Positions 41,255 through 51,005 of a stretch of 64,000 nt of DNA are shown one piece after another. How positions within the stretch are numbered: the first letter of the stretch is position 1; the number at the start of each line of letters is the position of its first letter. Source of the stretch: Flavimobilis sp052324925 (GTDB taxonomy: Bacteria > Actinomycetota > Actinomycetes > Actinomycetales > Cellulomonadaceae); the NCBI GenBank assembly GCA_052324925.1, contig JBQPRE010000001.1. One strand, written 5' to 3'. Under the pieces are notes generated by a model. That model saw only the letters and a list, made by a program, of their open reading frames with translations. It did no database searches and had not been told where the DNA came from. The translations under genes were made by a program, and so were the position numbers.

Positions 41255-41992
41255 ATGAAGAGCGGAGAAGCCGCCGCACGACGCCTGCAGCGAGCCCCCG
41301 TCGTCGTCATGCTCGTGCTCGCGCTCGCCGGGCTCCTGTTCACCTCCTCGGCGCGGCTCGCCCGCAGCCAGGGCGAACGCCACCCCGAGAACCTCGCGCA
41401 GCTCATCGAGGTCGAAGAAGACCGCGTGCGCGAGATCGAGCAGACCGTCGACGAACTCGACGAACAACTCGCGCGCGTCGTCCCTGTGACGGGGCCCGAC
41501 GTCGACGAAGCCGCCTACCTGCGCGACGCCGTCGCCGCAGGCTCGATCGCGGTCACCGGCCCCGGCGTGCGCGTCGCCCTCGACGACGCCCCGCCCCAGC
41601 CCGCCGGCTCGACGCTCCCCGCCGACGCGCTCGTCGTCCACCAGCAAGACCTCGAGGCCGTCATCAACGCCCTCTGGGCCGGTGGAGCCGAAGCCATGAC
41701 CCTCCAAGGCCAGCGGGTCCTCACGACCACCGCGTTCCGCTGCGTCGGCAACGTCCTCTCGCTGCACGGCCGGGTCTACTCCCCGCCCTACGTCGTCGAG
41801 GCGATCGGCGACCCTGCAGCGCTCCTCAGTGCGCTCGATGCGGCCCCCGAGATCGCGACGTACCGACAGTGGGTCGACGCCGTCGGCCTCGGCTGGGACG
41901 TGAGCACGCCCGCCACGCTCGACCTCCCCGCGCGCACGGTCGCGAGCCTCGAGCACGCGTACCTGCCCGACGACGTCGATGCGTTCGGGTGA
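41255..41992 (+). CDS. DUF881 family protein
   Basis: 245 residues, ATG start. One N-terminal membrane span (APVVVMLVLALAGLLFTSSA), then a coiled-coil-like stretch (EVEEDRVREIEQTVDELDEQL) and the extracytoplasmic DUF881 domain. That domain contains VTGPGVRVALDDAP and LVVHQQDLEAVINALWAGGAEAM. Equivalent to Rv0012. Function unknown, but always close to cell-division genes. Ends ~80 bases before pabA. Confidence 0.92.
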   Translation: MKSGEAAARRLQRAPVVVMLVLALAGLLFTSSARLARSQGERHPENLAQLIEVEEDRVREIEQTVDELDEQLARVVPVTGPDVDEAAYLRDAVAAGSIAVTGPGVRVALDDAPPQPAGSTLPADALVVHQQDLEAVINALWAGGAEAMTLQGQRVLTTTAFRCVGNVLSLHGRVYSPPYVVEAIGDPAALLSALDAAPEIATYRQWVDAVGLGWDVSTPATLDLPARTVASLEHAYLPDDVDAFG

Positions 41993-42074
41993 CCGAGCGT
42001 GGACCACGTCACGCCCACGGCCCGAGCCACGGCATGATGGGAGCACGACCCACCCCGTCCACCCAGGAGACGCC

Positions 42075-42698
42075 GTGACGCGCATCCTCGTCGTCGACAA
42101 CTACGACTCGTTCGTCTACACGATCGTCGGCTACCTCGACCAGCTCGGAGCCGAGACGACCGTCGTCCGCAACGACGCCGTCCCCGAACCGGACGCGTGG
42201 GACTACGACGGCGTGCTTGTCTCACCCGGACCGGGAACCCCCGCCCAGGCAGGAGCAAGCCTCGACGTCATCCGCGCATGCGCCGCACGTCACCTGCCCA
42301 TGCTCGGCGTGTGCCTCGGTCACCAGGCCCTCGGCGAGGCGTTCGGCGCAACGGTCACGCACGCGCCCGAACTCATGCACGGACGCACGAGCCTCGTCGA
42401 GCACGACGACGCGGGCGTGCTCGACGGCCTCCCGCACCCCTTCACAGCGACGCGCTACCACTCCCTCGCCGTCGTCCCCGAGACGATCCCCGACGAGCTC
42501 GAGGTCACGGCGCGGACAGCCAACGGGATCATCATGGGGCTCCAGCACCGCGAGCTGCCCCTGCACGGGGTGCAGTTCCACCCGGAGTCGGTCCTCACCG
42601 AAGGCGGCCACAGGCTCTTCGCCAACTGGCTCGCCCTCGCCGGCCTCAAGGACGCCGTCGAACGCTCCGCGGGACTCGCGCCGCTCGTGCGGCTCTAG
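42075..42698 (+). CDS. pabA: Aminodeoxychorismate/anthranilate synthase glutamine amidotransferase subunit
   Basis: 207 residues from GTG 42075 with AGGAGA upstream. A class I glutamine amidotransferase donating ammonia for p-aminobenzoate or anthranilate. It opens RILVVDNYDSFVYTI; catalytic Cys80 is in LGVCLGHQ and the His/Glu pair is in VQFHPESVLTEGG. The oxyanion strand SPGPGTP is normal. PabA and TrpG cannot be separated by sequence alone; the location next to pknB matches Rv0013. No synthase partner is in the window. Confidence 0.9.
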   Translation: MTRILVVDNYDSFVYTIVGYLDQLGAETTVVRNDAVPEPDAWDYDGVLVSPGPGTPAQAGASLDVIRACAARHLPMLGVCLGHQALGEAFGATVTHAPELMHGRTSLVEHDDAGVLDGLPHPFTATRYHSLAVVPETIPDELEVTARTANGIIMGLQHRELPLHGVQFHPESVLTEGGHRLFANWLALAGLKDAVERSAGLAPLVRL

Positions 42699-42746
42699 CT
42701 GACAGGAACGAGGCCCGGGCGGCTAGGTCCGCGCGCTCACCGTTCA

Positions 42747-42788
42747 ATGACGCGAGCTCCCGACCGTGAGGTCGGAAGCTCGCGTCAT
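42747..42788. terminator. Bidirectional terminator between pabA and pknB
   Basis: A 19-position stem (42747-42765 with 42770-42788, one C-A mismatch) and loop GTGA between convergent genes. Ends overlap the space before the pknB stop. Confidence 0.83.
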
Positions 42789-42799
42789 GTGGTCACATC

Positions 42800-44902
42800 T
42801 CAGCCGTTCTGGTCGCCCTCGTCGCCAGTGGGCTCGGTCGTCGGGTCGGCCGTCGGCTCCGTCGTCGGGGTCTCGGGCTGGGGGCCCGGGCCCTTCGAGA
42901 CGTAGATGACGACCGTGTCGCCCTCTTCGGCGGCGGTCCCAGCCGTGGGTGCGCGGAACACCGTCCCAGCGACCTGCTCGAAGGACTGCTCCTCGATGAC
43001 GTCAGCCTTGAGGTTGCGCTCGGCGAGCGCCTGCTCAGCCTCGGCGCGCGTCATCCCGACGAGGTTCGCGGGAACGACGACGGCCTCGGGCTCGGGCTCA
43101 CGCGCGATCGTGATCGCGATGACCGTGCCGTGCACGACCTGACCCGCCGCGGGAGCCTGCGTGAGGACGGTGCCTGGCTTCGCCTCGGCCGACTCCTCGG
43201 ACTCGTACGACGCGGACACGCGCGGGTTCTCGCTGAAGAACTTCTCGACGTCCTTGCGCTTCATCTCGGTGAAGTCCGGGACGTCAACGTTGCCGTTCGA
43301 GATGAACAGGACGATCTTGTCGCCCTTGCTCACTGCCTCGCCCGCCTCGGGGTCGGACTTCGTCACGCGGTCGCGCTCGATCGTCCCGCTCGGCTCGGTC
43401 TTCGTCGAGTCGACGAGGAGACCCGCATCCTTGAGCGCCTGCGTCGCCCGGGTCTGGTCGAGCCCGGCGAGGTCAGGGACCTCCGTGGCGCCAGGGCCTG
43501 AGGAGAACCACACCGTCACCGACGTGCCCTCGGGAACGGACGTGCCCTCGCCCGGCTCGGACCGCAGCGCCGTGTCGCGCGGCTCGACCGACTCCTCCAG
43601 CTGCTGCACGAGCGTGAGCTTGGCTGCGTCGAACTCCGACTTCACCTCGGCCCGCGTCTTGCCGACGACGGTCGGCACCGCGACGTTCTTGACGTCGGGC
43701 TCCTTGTCGCCGCCGAGCAGGGTGATGAGGAGGAACGCCACGACCGCGACGACCGCGATCGCCACGAGAGTCCAGATGAGCGTCCGACGACGACGGTCCT
43801 CGGGAGGCGCCGTCGCGACCGCCTGCGTCGCGGTGACCGGAGAGGAGCTCGGTGCGGGGAAGCCCGTCGCGCCAGTGCCCGCTCCGGTGGGCGCCCAGGC
43901 ATTGCCCGCGGGCGCCGCGGGCGGCTGCTGCGGGAAGGCCTGCGTCGCAGCGGCGCCGAAGACCTGCGTCGCGGAGTCGTCGACCGACGGGATCGCCGCA
44001 GCGGCCGCCGCGACCGTCGCGATGCCCGCGGCCTCGACATGACCGCCGTGGATCGCGGCCTCGAGGTCCGCGCGGAACTCTGCAGCCGAGCCGTAACGGT
44101 CGACCCGCGACTTCGCGAGCGACTTGAGCACGACACGGTCGAGGGTCTCGGGGATGTCGCTGGCGAGGCTCGACGGTCGGGGCGGCGCCTCTTGGACGTG
44201 CTGGTAGGCGACGGCCACCGGCGAGTCACCCTGGAACGGCGGACGCCCCGTGAGGAGCTCGAAGAGCAGGCACCCGGCCGAGTAGAGGTCCGAGCGCGCG
44301 TCGACGGACTCGCCACGCGCCTGCTCGGGCGAGAGGTACTGCGCGGTCCCGATGACCGCCTGCGTCTGCGTCATGGTCGCAGCGGAGTCCGCGACGGCGC
44401 GCGCGATGCCGAAGTCCATGACCTTGACCGCGCCCGTCGGCGTGAGCATGACGTTCGCGGGCTTGATGTCGCGGTGGACGATCCCGGCGTGGTGGGAGTA
44501 CTCGAGGGCCGAGAGCACCCCGGAGGCGATCTCGACCGCTTCATCGATGGGGACCGCGTGCCCTGTGCGCAGGATGTCGCGCACCGTGTGACCCTCGACG
44601 TACTCCATGACGATGAACGGCACGTGCTGGACGGTGCCCGACGCCTCTGTGTACGTCTCTTCGCCCGTGTCGTACACCGCGACGATCGCCGGGTGGTTGA
44701 GGGCTGCGGCCGACTGCGCCTCGCGGCGGAAGCGTGCCTGGAAGGACGGGTCGCGTGCCAGGTCGGAGCGGAGGATCTTGATCGCCACCGTGCGGCCCAG
44801 GCGAGCGTCATGCCCGATGTGAACCTCGGCCATGCCGCCGCGGCCGATCAGCTCGCCAACCTCGTAGCGTCCGGCAAGGATACGGCGTGCCTCGTGATCC
44901 AC
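42800..44902 (-). CDS. pknB: Ser/Thr protein kinase PknB with PASTA domains
   Basis: 700 residues; GTG shares one base with the pknA stop. Kinase domain (~13-275): GRGGMAEV, Lys42, HRD Asp145 and DFG Asp163 are intact. A juxtamembrane Ala/Pro linker precedes one span (~RTLIWTLVAIAVVAVVAFLL). Four extracellular PASTA repeats follow, each opening in the style VPTVVGKTRAEVK, that sense muropeptide or lipid II. The tail is Thr/Pro/Glu-rich. It phosphorylates wall-synthesis regulators such as the pseudokinase and FHA proteins; last gene of its operon. Confidence 0.97.
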   Translation of the reverse strand: MDHEARRILAGRYEVGELIGRGGMAEVHIGHDARLGRTVAIKILRSDLARDPSFQARFRREAQSAAALNHPAIVAVYDTGEETYTEASGTVQHVPFIVMEYVEGHTVRDILRTGHAVPIDEAVEIASGVLSALEYSHHAGIVHRDIKPANVMLTPTGAVKVMDFGIARAVADSAATMTQTQAVIGTAQYLSPEQARGESVDARSDLYSAGCLLFELLTGRPPFQGDSPVAVAYQHVQEAPPRPSSLASDIPETLDRVVLKSLAKSRVDRYGSAAEFRADLEAAIHGGHVEAAGIATVAAAAAAIPSVDDSATQVFGAAATQAFPQQPPAAPAGNAWAPTGAGTGATGFPAPSSSPVTATQAVATAPPEDRRRRTLIWTLVAIAVVAVVAFLLITLLGGDKEPDVKNVAVPTVVGKTRAEVKSEFDAAKLTLVQQLEESVEPRDTALRSEPGEGTSVPEGTSVTVWFSSGPGATEVPDLAGLDQTRATQALKDAGLLVDSTKTEPSGTIERDRVTKSDPEAGEAVSKGDKIVLFISNGNVDVPDFTEMKRKDVEKFFSENPRVSASYESEESAEAKPGTVLTQAPAAGQVVHGTVIAITIAREPEPEAVVVPANLVGMTRAEAEQALAERNLKADVIEEQSFEQVAGTVFRAPTAGTAAEEGDTVVIYVSKGPGPQPETPTTEPTADPTTEPTGDEGDQNG

Positions 44903-46680
44903 TAGTCGTCCTTCGTCGTCGGGGGGACCACCTTGTGGCCCCGGGCCGCTTGCGCGGCCACGGCAATCTTGTCATCAGTTCGCAGCGTTGTGCCGCCGGG
45001 ACCGTGGAGCAGTCCCGGCAACGGGATGAGGAGAGCGGCAGCCGCTGGTCCTGCCGCACCCGTGAGGATCGACGCGATGACAATGACCCCCACGAGGACG
45101 ACGAGCCCGACGAGCGGCCACGAGAGACTACCGAACCGCAGGCCCGTCGTCAGTCGGCGCGCCCCGCGCGGACTGGCCGGCGCCGGCGGAGGCGGGGGCA
45201 CAGGCATTCCTGAGGCCGCGCGACGAACGGTCGGTGAGGTGGTGCCTGTGGGCGACCAGCCAGGAAGAGCCGGGGGTGCGCCGGGAACCGGCGGAACGGG
45301 GGGAGCGGGGCGAGGCATCGGCTGTGCGGCCGGGACGGCGAGACCCGCCGTGGCGGTCGGAGAAGCCGGACGCAGCGTGCTCGGGCGTGTCGCCTGGTGC
45401 GCCGCGGCCCCGGATGCCCACGGCGCAGCAGGGGCCGGCGGAGGAGGTGCAGGAGCGACGGGAGCACCCGCGGACGGCGCGCTCCGTCGTCGCATCGGGG
45501 CGAGCTCGGCGTCGGGCGGCAGCTCGATCGCGGTGCGTGGCGCCGGAGCCTCCGGACGCCGGCGAAGCACTGCGCGCGTCGCTGCGGACCCAGGGACGAC
45601 GAAGGGCTGCGCCACTGCCGCGCCCGCAACCGCGCCGCTTGCCACGTCGGGCGTCACGGGCGCGGAGACCGCCGGCCGTGCGTGCAGCTCACGACGCGTC
45701 CGCGGAGCGAACGACGGTGGCATGGGCGACGGTGGCACGGCGGCCGCCGGCGCGGACACCGCCGGCGCGGAGGCTGACGACGTCGAGGGGACCGAGGCCC
45801 CGGAGCCCGAGACCCCGTGACGCGTGACCCGCTCCGTGAGGTGGCCGAGCGGGTCAAGCTCAGCAAGACGACCCAGCTCATCGATCCGCAGCGCAAGCGC
45901 GGCCGCCGACCGCGGCCGCTTCTCAGGGTCCTTCTCGAGCATCTGCATGACGAGGGTGCCGAGGCCCTTGTGGATCGTTGACGGGAGCGGTGGAACCGCC
46001 TCGTTGACGTGCGCGACCGCGATGTCGACCGCGGTCGCCCCCGTGAAGGGCCGGTGCCCGACGAGGGACTCGTACGCGACGATGCCGAGCGCGTAGATGT
46101 CGGACGCGCCCGTCGCGGGCCGACCGATGGCCTGCTCGGGCGAAAGGTACTGGGCCGTGCCCATGACCATGCCCGTCGCGGTCATCGGAACCTGGTTGGC
46201 TCCGAGCGACACCCCGAAGTCGGTGATCTTCACCGTCGAGCCGTGCTCGAGCAGGATGTTGCCCGGCTTGACGTCCCGGTGGACGACGCCACCCACGTGG
46301 GCCGCATGGAGGCCGCGCGCGGCCTGCGACAGGATCGGCAGGAGGCGTCGCAGCGGCAGCACCGGCTCGCGTTCGAGGAGATCGCTCATGGGCTCACCGA
46401 CGACGAGCTCGAGGATGAGATATCCCGAGCCGTTCTGCTCGCCGTAGTCGAAGAGCTGGGCGATGTTCTCGTGGCTGAGACCCGCGGCGTTCCGCGCCTC
46501 GGTGCGGAGCCGCTCGAGGAAGTCCTCGTTGCCCGCGTACTCCTCCTTGAGGACCTTGGCCGCGACGTCGCGCGCGAGCGACTGGTCGTGAGCGACCCAC
46601 ACCTCGCCCATGCCGCCGACGGCGATCTGGCGGACGAGACGGTACCGGTCGCCGAGCACGAGCCCCGCGCCCGGCCTCAT
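44902..46680 (-). CDS. pknA: Ser/Thr protein kinase PknA-like
   Basis: 592 residues from ATG 46680, overlapping the pbpA stop (ATGA). Kinase domain with GGMGEV, Lys42, HRD Asp136, DFG Asp154 and a TATGMVMGTAQYLSPEQ activation segment. Then ~240 residues of Ala/Pro-rich linker, a membrane span (LVGLVVLVGVIVIASIL) and a ~40-residue end with a basic tail; no PASTA domain. Partner of PknB in regulating elongation. The low-complexity linker is unusually long compared with M. tuberculosis PknA. Confidence 0.95.
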   Translation of the reverse strand: MRPGAGLVLGDRYRLVRQIAVGGMGEVWVAHDQSLARDVAAKVLKEEYAGNEDFLERLRTEARNAAGLSHENIAQLFDYGEQNGSGYLILELVVGEPMSDLLEREPVLPLRRLLPILSQAARGLHAAHVGGVVHRDVKPGNILLEHGSTVKITDFGVSLGANQVPMTATGMVMGTAQYLSPEQAIGRPATGASDIYALGIVAYESLVGHRPFTGATAVDIAVAHVNEAVPPLPSTIHKGLGTLVMQMLEKDPEKRPRSAAALALRIDELGRLAELDPLGHLTERVTRHGVSGSGASVPSTSSASAPAVSAPAAAVPPSPMPPSFAPRTRRELHARPAVSAPVTPDVASGAVAGAAVAQPFVVPGSAATRAVLRRRPEAPAPRTAIELPPDAELAPMRRRSAPSAGAPVAPAPPPPAPAAPWASGAAAHQATRPSTLRPASPTATAGLAVPAAQPMPRPAPPVPPVPGAPPALPGWSPTGTTSPTVRRAASGMPVPPPPPAPASPRGARRLTTGLRFGSLSWPLVGLVVLVGVIVIASILTGAAGPAAAALLIPLPGLLHGPGGTTLRTDDKIAVAAQAARGHKVVPPTTKDD

Positions 46681-48125
46681 CGCAGACCTGCCTGCAGCAC
46701 CTTGCGGGCGATCGGTGCGGCGACCGCACCGCCCGTCGCCTCCGAACCCATCGACCCGCCGTGCTCGACGACGACCGCCACCGCGATGCGCGGGTTGTCC
46801 GCGGGAGCGAACCCTACGAACCACGCGTGAGGCGCAGCCTCCTTGGTCGTCTGCGCAGTACCCGTCTTGCCCGCGACCTTCGTCCCCGCGATCCGGGCCG
46901 ACGTGCCGGTGCCCGAGTCGACGACGTCGACCATCATCGCCGTCAGGGTGTCGGCCGTCTGCCGAGACACCGCGCGGCCAAGGTTGACGGGCTCGGCGTC
47001 GGACACGATGTCGAGGTCGGCGTCCCGGACACGCTCGACGAGATACGGCTCGAACCGCTCGCCGCCGTTGGCGATCGCCTGGGCGACCGACGCCATCTGG
47101 AGCGGCGTCGCCGCCACGTCCATCTGACCGATCGAGCTGAGAGCGAGCTCAGGCGGCGTCAGCGCGTCAGGGAACCGCGACACCGCGACCGTCTGCGGGA
47201 TGGCCATGCGCTGCGTGAAGCCGAACGCCTCAGCAGTCGTCCGCAACGCATCCTGCCCGACCGCGAGCCCGAGCTCGGCGAACGCGGTGTTGCACGAGAT
47301 GCGCAGGGCGTCCGCGAGCGTCTGCTCGCCCGAGGCGGCGCAGCGCGAACCGCCGAAGTTCTGCAGGACGGACGACGACTGGGGGAGCGTGAACGTGTCC
47401 GGCGCCGGGATCATCGTGTCGGCGCGGTACGAGCCGGACTCGAGGGCCGCGGCTGCCGTGAGCAGCTTGAACGTCGATCCCGGTGGGTAGAGCGACGCGA
47501 TCGCGCGGTTGCGCAGGGGGTTGCCGTCGTCGGCGAGAAGCTCCTGATACGCCTCGTTGACCTTCTTCGACCGGTGACCGGCGAGGACCGCCGGGTCGTA
47601 CGACGGGGTCGAGACCATGGCGAGGATCGCCCCCGTCTCGACGTCGAGCGCGACGACAGCACCGCGCTGCTTGCCGAGCGCAGCGGTCGCCGTCTCCTGA
47701 AGCGTGCGGGAGAGCGTGAGCTCGACCGAGCCACCACGCTGCTGGTGACCCGTGACGAGGTCTTGGAGACGACGCAGGAAGAACGAGTCCGCGGTGCCGT
47801 TGAGCACGTCGTTCTTGGCGCGCTCGATCCCGTCGCGGCCGAAGACGATCGAGAAGTACCCGGTGACGTGCGAGAACAGCGGCCCGTCCGTGTACGTGCG
47901 CTGGTAACCGAACGCGTCGTCGGACTCGACGGACGACACGACTGCGTCACCGCCGACGATGATCGGCCCGCGTGAGACGCCGAACTCGCGGTAGATCGAC
48001 CGGACGTTGCGCCCGTCCGCGTTGAGCGAGGGAGCCTCGCGTACCTGGATGTTCGTGGCCGCGACCATGAGGGCGAGCAGCAGGACGACGGCGACGGTCG
48101 ACAGACGGCGGATCGCGGAGTTCAC
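46677..48125 (-). CDS. pbpA: Penicillin-binding protein 2 type transpeptidase (PbpA)
   Basis: 482 residues from GTG 48125, overlapping the rodA stop (GTGA). One N-terminal span (AVVLLLALMVAATNI), a dimerisation-like region, then the transpeptidase domain: STFK (Ser217, Lys220), SCN (277-279) and KTG (420-422). It cross-links peptidoglycan made by the SEDS polymerase encoded just upstream. Class B PBP of normal length. Confidence 0.96.
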   Translation of the reverse strand: MNSAIRRLSTVAVVLLLALMVAATNIQVREAPSLNADGRNVRSIYREFGVSRGPIIVGGDAVVSSVESDDAFGYQRTYTDGPLFSHVTGYFSIVFGRDGIERAKNDVLNGTADSFFLRRLQDLVTGHQQRGGSVELTLSRTLQETATAALGKQRGAVVALDVETGAILAMVSTPSYDPAVLAGHRSKKVNEAYQELLADDGNPLRNRAIASLYPPGSTFKLLTAAAALESGSYRADTMIPAPDTFTLPQSSSVLQNFGGSRCAASGEQTLADALRISCNTAFAELGLAVGQDALRTTAEAFGFTQRMAIPQTVAVSRFPDALTPPELALSSIGQMDVAATPLQMASVAQAIANGGERFEPYLVERVRDADLDIVSDAEPVNLGRAVSRQTADTLTAMMVDVVDSGTGTSARIAGTKVAGKTGTAQTTKEAAPHAWFVGFAPADNPRIAVAVVVEHGGSMGSEATGGAVAAPIARKVLQAGLR

Positions 48126-49597
48126 GAGATCACCTCGGTCGGGTGCGAGTCGGGTGTCGTCGGCCCACTGCCCGTGGGTTCGAGCTTGCCGTCGGCGTCG
48201 TCGGGCTCGTCGTCCGCGTCGTGGATGACGGGCGCGGCCCCGCCGCGCACGGGAAGCGGCGCGGGACGCCGCGCAGCGTCCGAGATCCGCAGCAGGAGCG
48301 CAACGATGATCCAGTTCGCCAGGAGCGAGGACCCGCCGTAGGCGAGGAAGGGGGTCGTGAGGCCCGTGAGCGGGATGACCCGCGTGATGCCCCCGACGAC
48401 GACGAAGACCTGCCACGCGATGACGAACGACAGACCCGACGCGAGGAGCTTGCCGAACCCGTCGCGTACCCCGATGGCGGTGCGGAACCCGCGCTGCACG
48501 AGGACGACGTACAGCATGATGATCGCGAGCAGGCCTGTGAGCCCGAGCTCCTCACCGAGGGCCGCGATGATGAAGTCCGACTCGGCGAACGTCACGAGCT
48601 CCGGGTTCCCCTGGCCCCAGCCCGCGCCCATGAGGCCGCCCGAGGCAAGACCGAACAGCCCTTGCACGAGCTGGTAGGAGCCACCCGGCGCGCGGTCGTA
48701 GATCGCCGGATCCATGGGGTTGAGCCAGACGTCGAACCGCGCAGCGACGTGGCCGAAGGTCTGCGCGGCGAGCGCCGCGCCGCCCGCGAACAGCACCATG
48801 CCGATCGCGATCCACGAGATCCGCTCGGTCGCGACGTAGAGCATCGCGACGAACAGCCCGAAGAGCAGCAGGGACGTGCCGAGGTCGCGCTGGAGCACGA
48901 GGATCGCGAGGCTCACGGCCCACACGACGATGATCGGACCAAGATCCCGGGGTCGAGGAAGCTGCACGCCCAGGACCCGCGGACCGGCGAGCGCGAGCGT
49001 GTCGCGGTTCGTCACGAGGTAGCCGGCGAAGAAGATCGCCAGGGCGATCTTCGCGAGCTCTGCGGGCTGGAGCGAGAACCCTGCGAGGGAGATCCAGATG
49101 CGCGCGCCGTAGTTCGACACCCCCAACCCGGGCACGAACGGCAGCACGATGAGCGCGAGCGCCGCCACCATCGCCACGTAGGCGCGCTTGCGCAGCCTGC
49201 GGTGGTCACGAAGGACGAGGAGGACCGCTGCGGCCGCAAGGACGCCGACGGCCGTGATCCCGAGCTGCTTGGACGCGAGCTCGGAGCTCCGCCCGGCCGC
49301 CTGGTCAGCCAGGTCGAGCCGGTGGATCATCGCGAGGCCGAGCCCGTTGAGCGCGACCGCGATCGGGAGGATCACCTGGTCGGCGAACGGCGCGACCTTG
49401 CGGACGAGCACGTGAAGCACTGCGGCGAGAACGACGAGCCCGGCCGTGCGCACGTAGAAGTCGGCGGGCAACGACCCATGCATCGCCAGCTCGACCTGCG
49501 CGTACGCACCCATGCCGAGGACGACCGCGCCGACGAGGAGCCCGAGCTCTCTCGCGCGACCCGTCCTCGGGGTTCCGGGCTCGACGGTCGCCATCAC
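48122..49597 (-). CDS. rodA: SEDS family peptidoglycan glycosyltransferase (RodA/FtsW)
   Basis: 491 residues; two adjacent ATGs (49597, 49594). About ten membrane spans. SEDS landmarks are the LQRDLGTSLLLFGLF segment with its catalytic-type Asp, NPELVTFAESDFIIAALGEELG in the large loop, and the last-span YGGSSLLANW. It polymerises lipid II and pairs with PbpA, with which it is translationally coupled. The conserved operon place marks it as RodA rather than FtsW. The C-terminal tail is cytoplasmic and acidic. Confidence 0.95.
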   Translation of the reverse strand: MMATVEPGTPRTGRARELGLLVGAVVLGMGAYAQVELAMHGSLPADFYVRTAGLVVLAAVLHVLVRKVAPFADQVILPIAVALNGLGLAMIHRLDLADQAAGRSSELASKQLGITAVGVLAAAAVLLVLRDHRRLRKRAYVAMVAALALIVLPFVPGLGVSNYGARIWISLAGFSLQPAELAKIALAIFFAGYLVTNRDTLALAGPRVLGVQLPRPRDLGPIIVVWAVSLAILVLQRDLGTSLLLFGLFVAMLYVATERISWIAIGMVLFAGGAALAAQTFGHVAARFDVWLNPMDPAIYDRAPGGSYQLVQGLFGLASGGLMGAGWGQGNPELVTFAESDFIIAALGEELGLTGLLAIIMLYVVLVQRGFRTAIGVRDGFGKLLASGLSFVIAWQVFVVVGGITRVIPLTGLTTPFLAYGGSSLLANWIIVALLLRISDAARRPAPLPVRGGAAPVIHDADDEPDDADGKLEPTGSGPTTPDSHPTEVIS

Positions 49598-49616
49598 TCG
49601 ACCTTGGGTGCGGGCG

Positions 49617-51005
49617 TCACTGGGTTGCCCCGGACGTGGGCGCCGTCGTGGTGGTCGCCGCCGGCGTCGTCGGCTGGACCGGCGCGCTCGGGTCGAGCGT
49701 CGGGGTCACGGTGGGCGCGACGGCGGGTGGCGTGGGCGAGACTGCCTCGACCGCGAGCGACAGGGCGTGCGTGTGCGCGGCGACGAACGACGGCTGGTGG
49801 ATGGTCGCGCGCAGGCGGTCCGCCTTGAACGGGTCGAGGTCGGCCACCTGCGTCTCGGTCGTCATGACGACGTGCGAGAGAGGTAGCGGGCCCAGGTCCT
49901 GCGGGATGCCCCGGAAGATCGCGACACGGCCGCCGTCGATCCCGAGGTAGTACTGCGTCTGCGTCCACGCATAGGCGCCCCAGCCGGCACCGCCGAGCAC
50001 GGCAACGATGACGAGGGTCCACACGATGCGTGCGAGCGTGCGACGACGACGCTGGGGGATCGCGGACGTGTTGGCCTCGAGCTCGTCGTCTGCCGCGTCG
50101 TCGTCCGGGGCGGACGCCTCGTCCTCAGCCGCGGCTGCCGTCGCCGCGACGAGCGCGGCGGCCTTCGCGGCAGGGCTCTCAGCCGCGGCGGACGGGAGGT
50201 TCCGCTCGACGGCTGCGGCTCCCGCGACCTCGATCCCGGACGTGGGCGTGACCCCGTCGGGAAGATCGTCGGTCGCGAGAACGTCGGCGACGATGCACGT
50301 GATGTTGTCCGGGCCGCCCGCGCGCAGCGCGAGCTGGACGAGCCGCTCGGTGCACAGACCCGGATCGTCGATGTCAGCGAGCGTCGAACGCATCGTGTCG
50401 TGAGAGACGTAGCCCGAGAGGCCGTCCGAGCACAGGAGCCAGCGGTCGCCGGGCCGTCCCTCGCGGACGGAGAGATCGGGACGCAGCCCGAGCCCGAAGT
50501 CGCACAGGACCCGCATGACGACGGAGCGCTGAGGGTGGACCTCGGCCTCCTCGGGCGTGATCTTGCCCGTGTCGACGAGGTGCTGGACGAACGTGTGGTC
50601 GGTCGTCACCTGCGTGAGCTCGCCGTCCCGCAGCAGGTAGGCCCGGGAGTCGCCCATGTGGGCCATCGCGAGCATCGAGCCCGCACGCAGGATCGCGGTG
50701 ATCGTCGTCCCCATGCCGGAGAGCTCCGGCTCGGCCGTCGACCTCGCGACGAGCGCTTCCTGCGCGTTGTCGATCGCCCGCTCGAGCTCGGTCACCGCGT
50801 CGTCCGCGCCGAACGAGTCATCATTGAGGGGCGCAAACGTCGCCACCGCGATCGATGAGGCGACGTCCCCGCCCGCGTGGCCCCCCATGCCGTCGGCGAC
50901 GACGAGCAGGTTCGGGCCGGCGAATCCGGAGTCTTGGTTGTTCGATCGCACGAGCCCGACGTCTGAGCGAAGGGCGTAGCGCAATGCGATGGGCACGGGG
51001 GTCAC
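49617..51005 (-). CDS. pstP: PP2C-family Ser/Thr protein phosphatase PstP
   Basis: 462 residues from GTG 51005, which overlaps the fhaB stop; a second GTG lies 9 bases in. PP2C domain (~1-240): RSNNQDSG, VVADGMGGHAGG, MGDSRAYLL, CSDGLSGYVS and GGPDNITCI hold the metal-binding Asp residues. An Ala/Asp-rich linker is followed by a span (IVWTLVIVAVLGGAGWGAYAW) and an extracellular part ending in Thr/Pro repeats. It reverses PknA/PknB phosphorylation. Confidence 0.96.
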   Translation of the reverse strand: MTPVPIALRYALRSDVGLVRSNNQDSGFAGPNLLVVADGMGGHAGGDVASSIAVATFAPLNDDSFGADDAVTELERAIDNAQEALVARSTAEPELSGMGTTITAILRAGSMLAMAHMGDSRAYLLRDGELTQVTTDHTFVQHLVDTGKITPEEAEVHPQRSVVMRVLCDFGLGLRPDLSVREGRPGDRWLLCSDGLSGYVSHDTMRSTLADIDDPGLCTERLVQLALRAGGPDNITCIVADVLATDDLPDGVTPTSGIEVAGAAAVERNLPSAAAESPAAKAAALVAATAAAAEDEASAPDDDAADDELEANTSAIPQRRRRTLARIVWTLVIVAVLGGAGWGAYAWTQTQYYLGIDGGRVAIFRGIPQDLGPLPLSHVVMTTETQVADLDPFKADRLRATIHQPSFVAAHTHALSLAVEAVSPTPPAVAPTVTPTLDPSAPVQPTTPAATTTTAPTSGATQ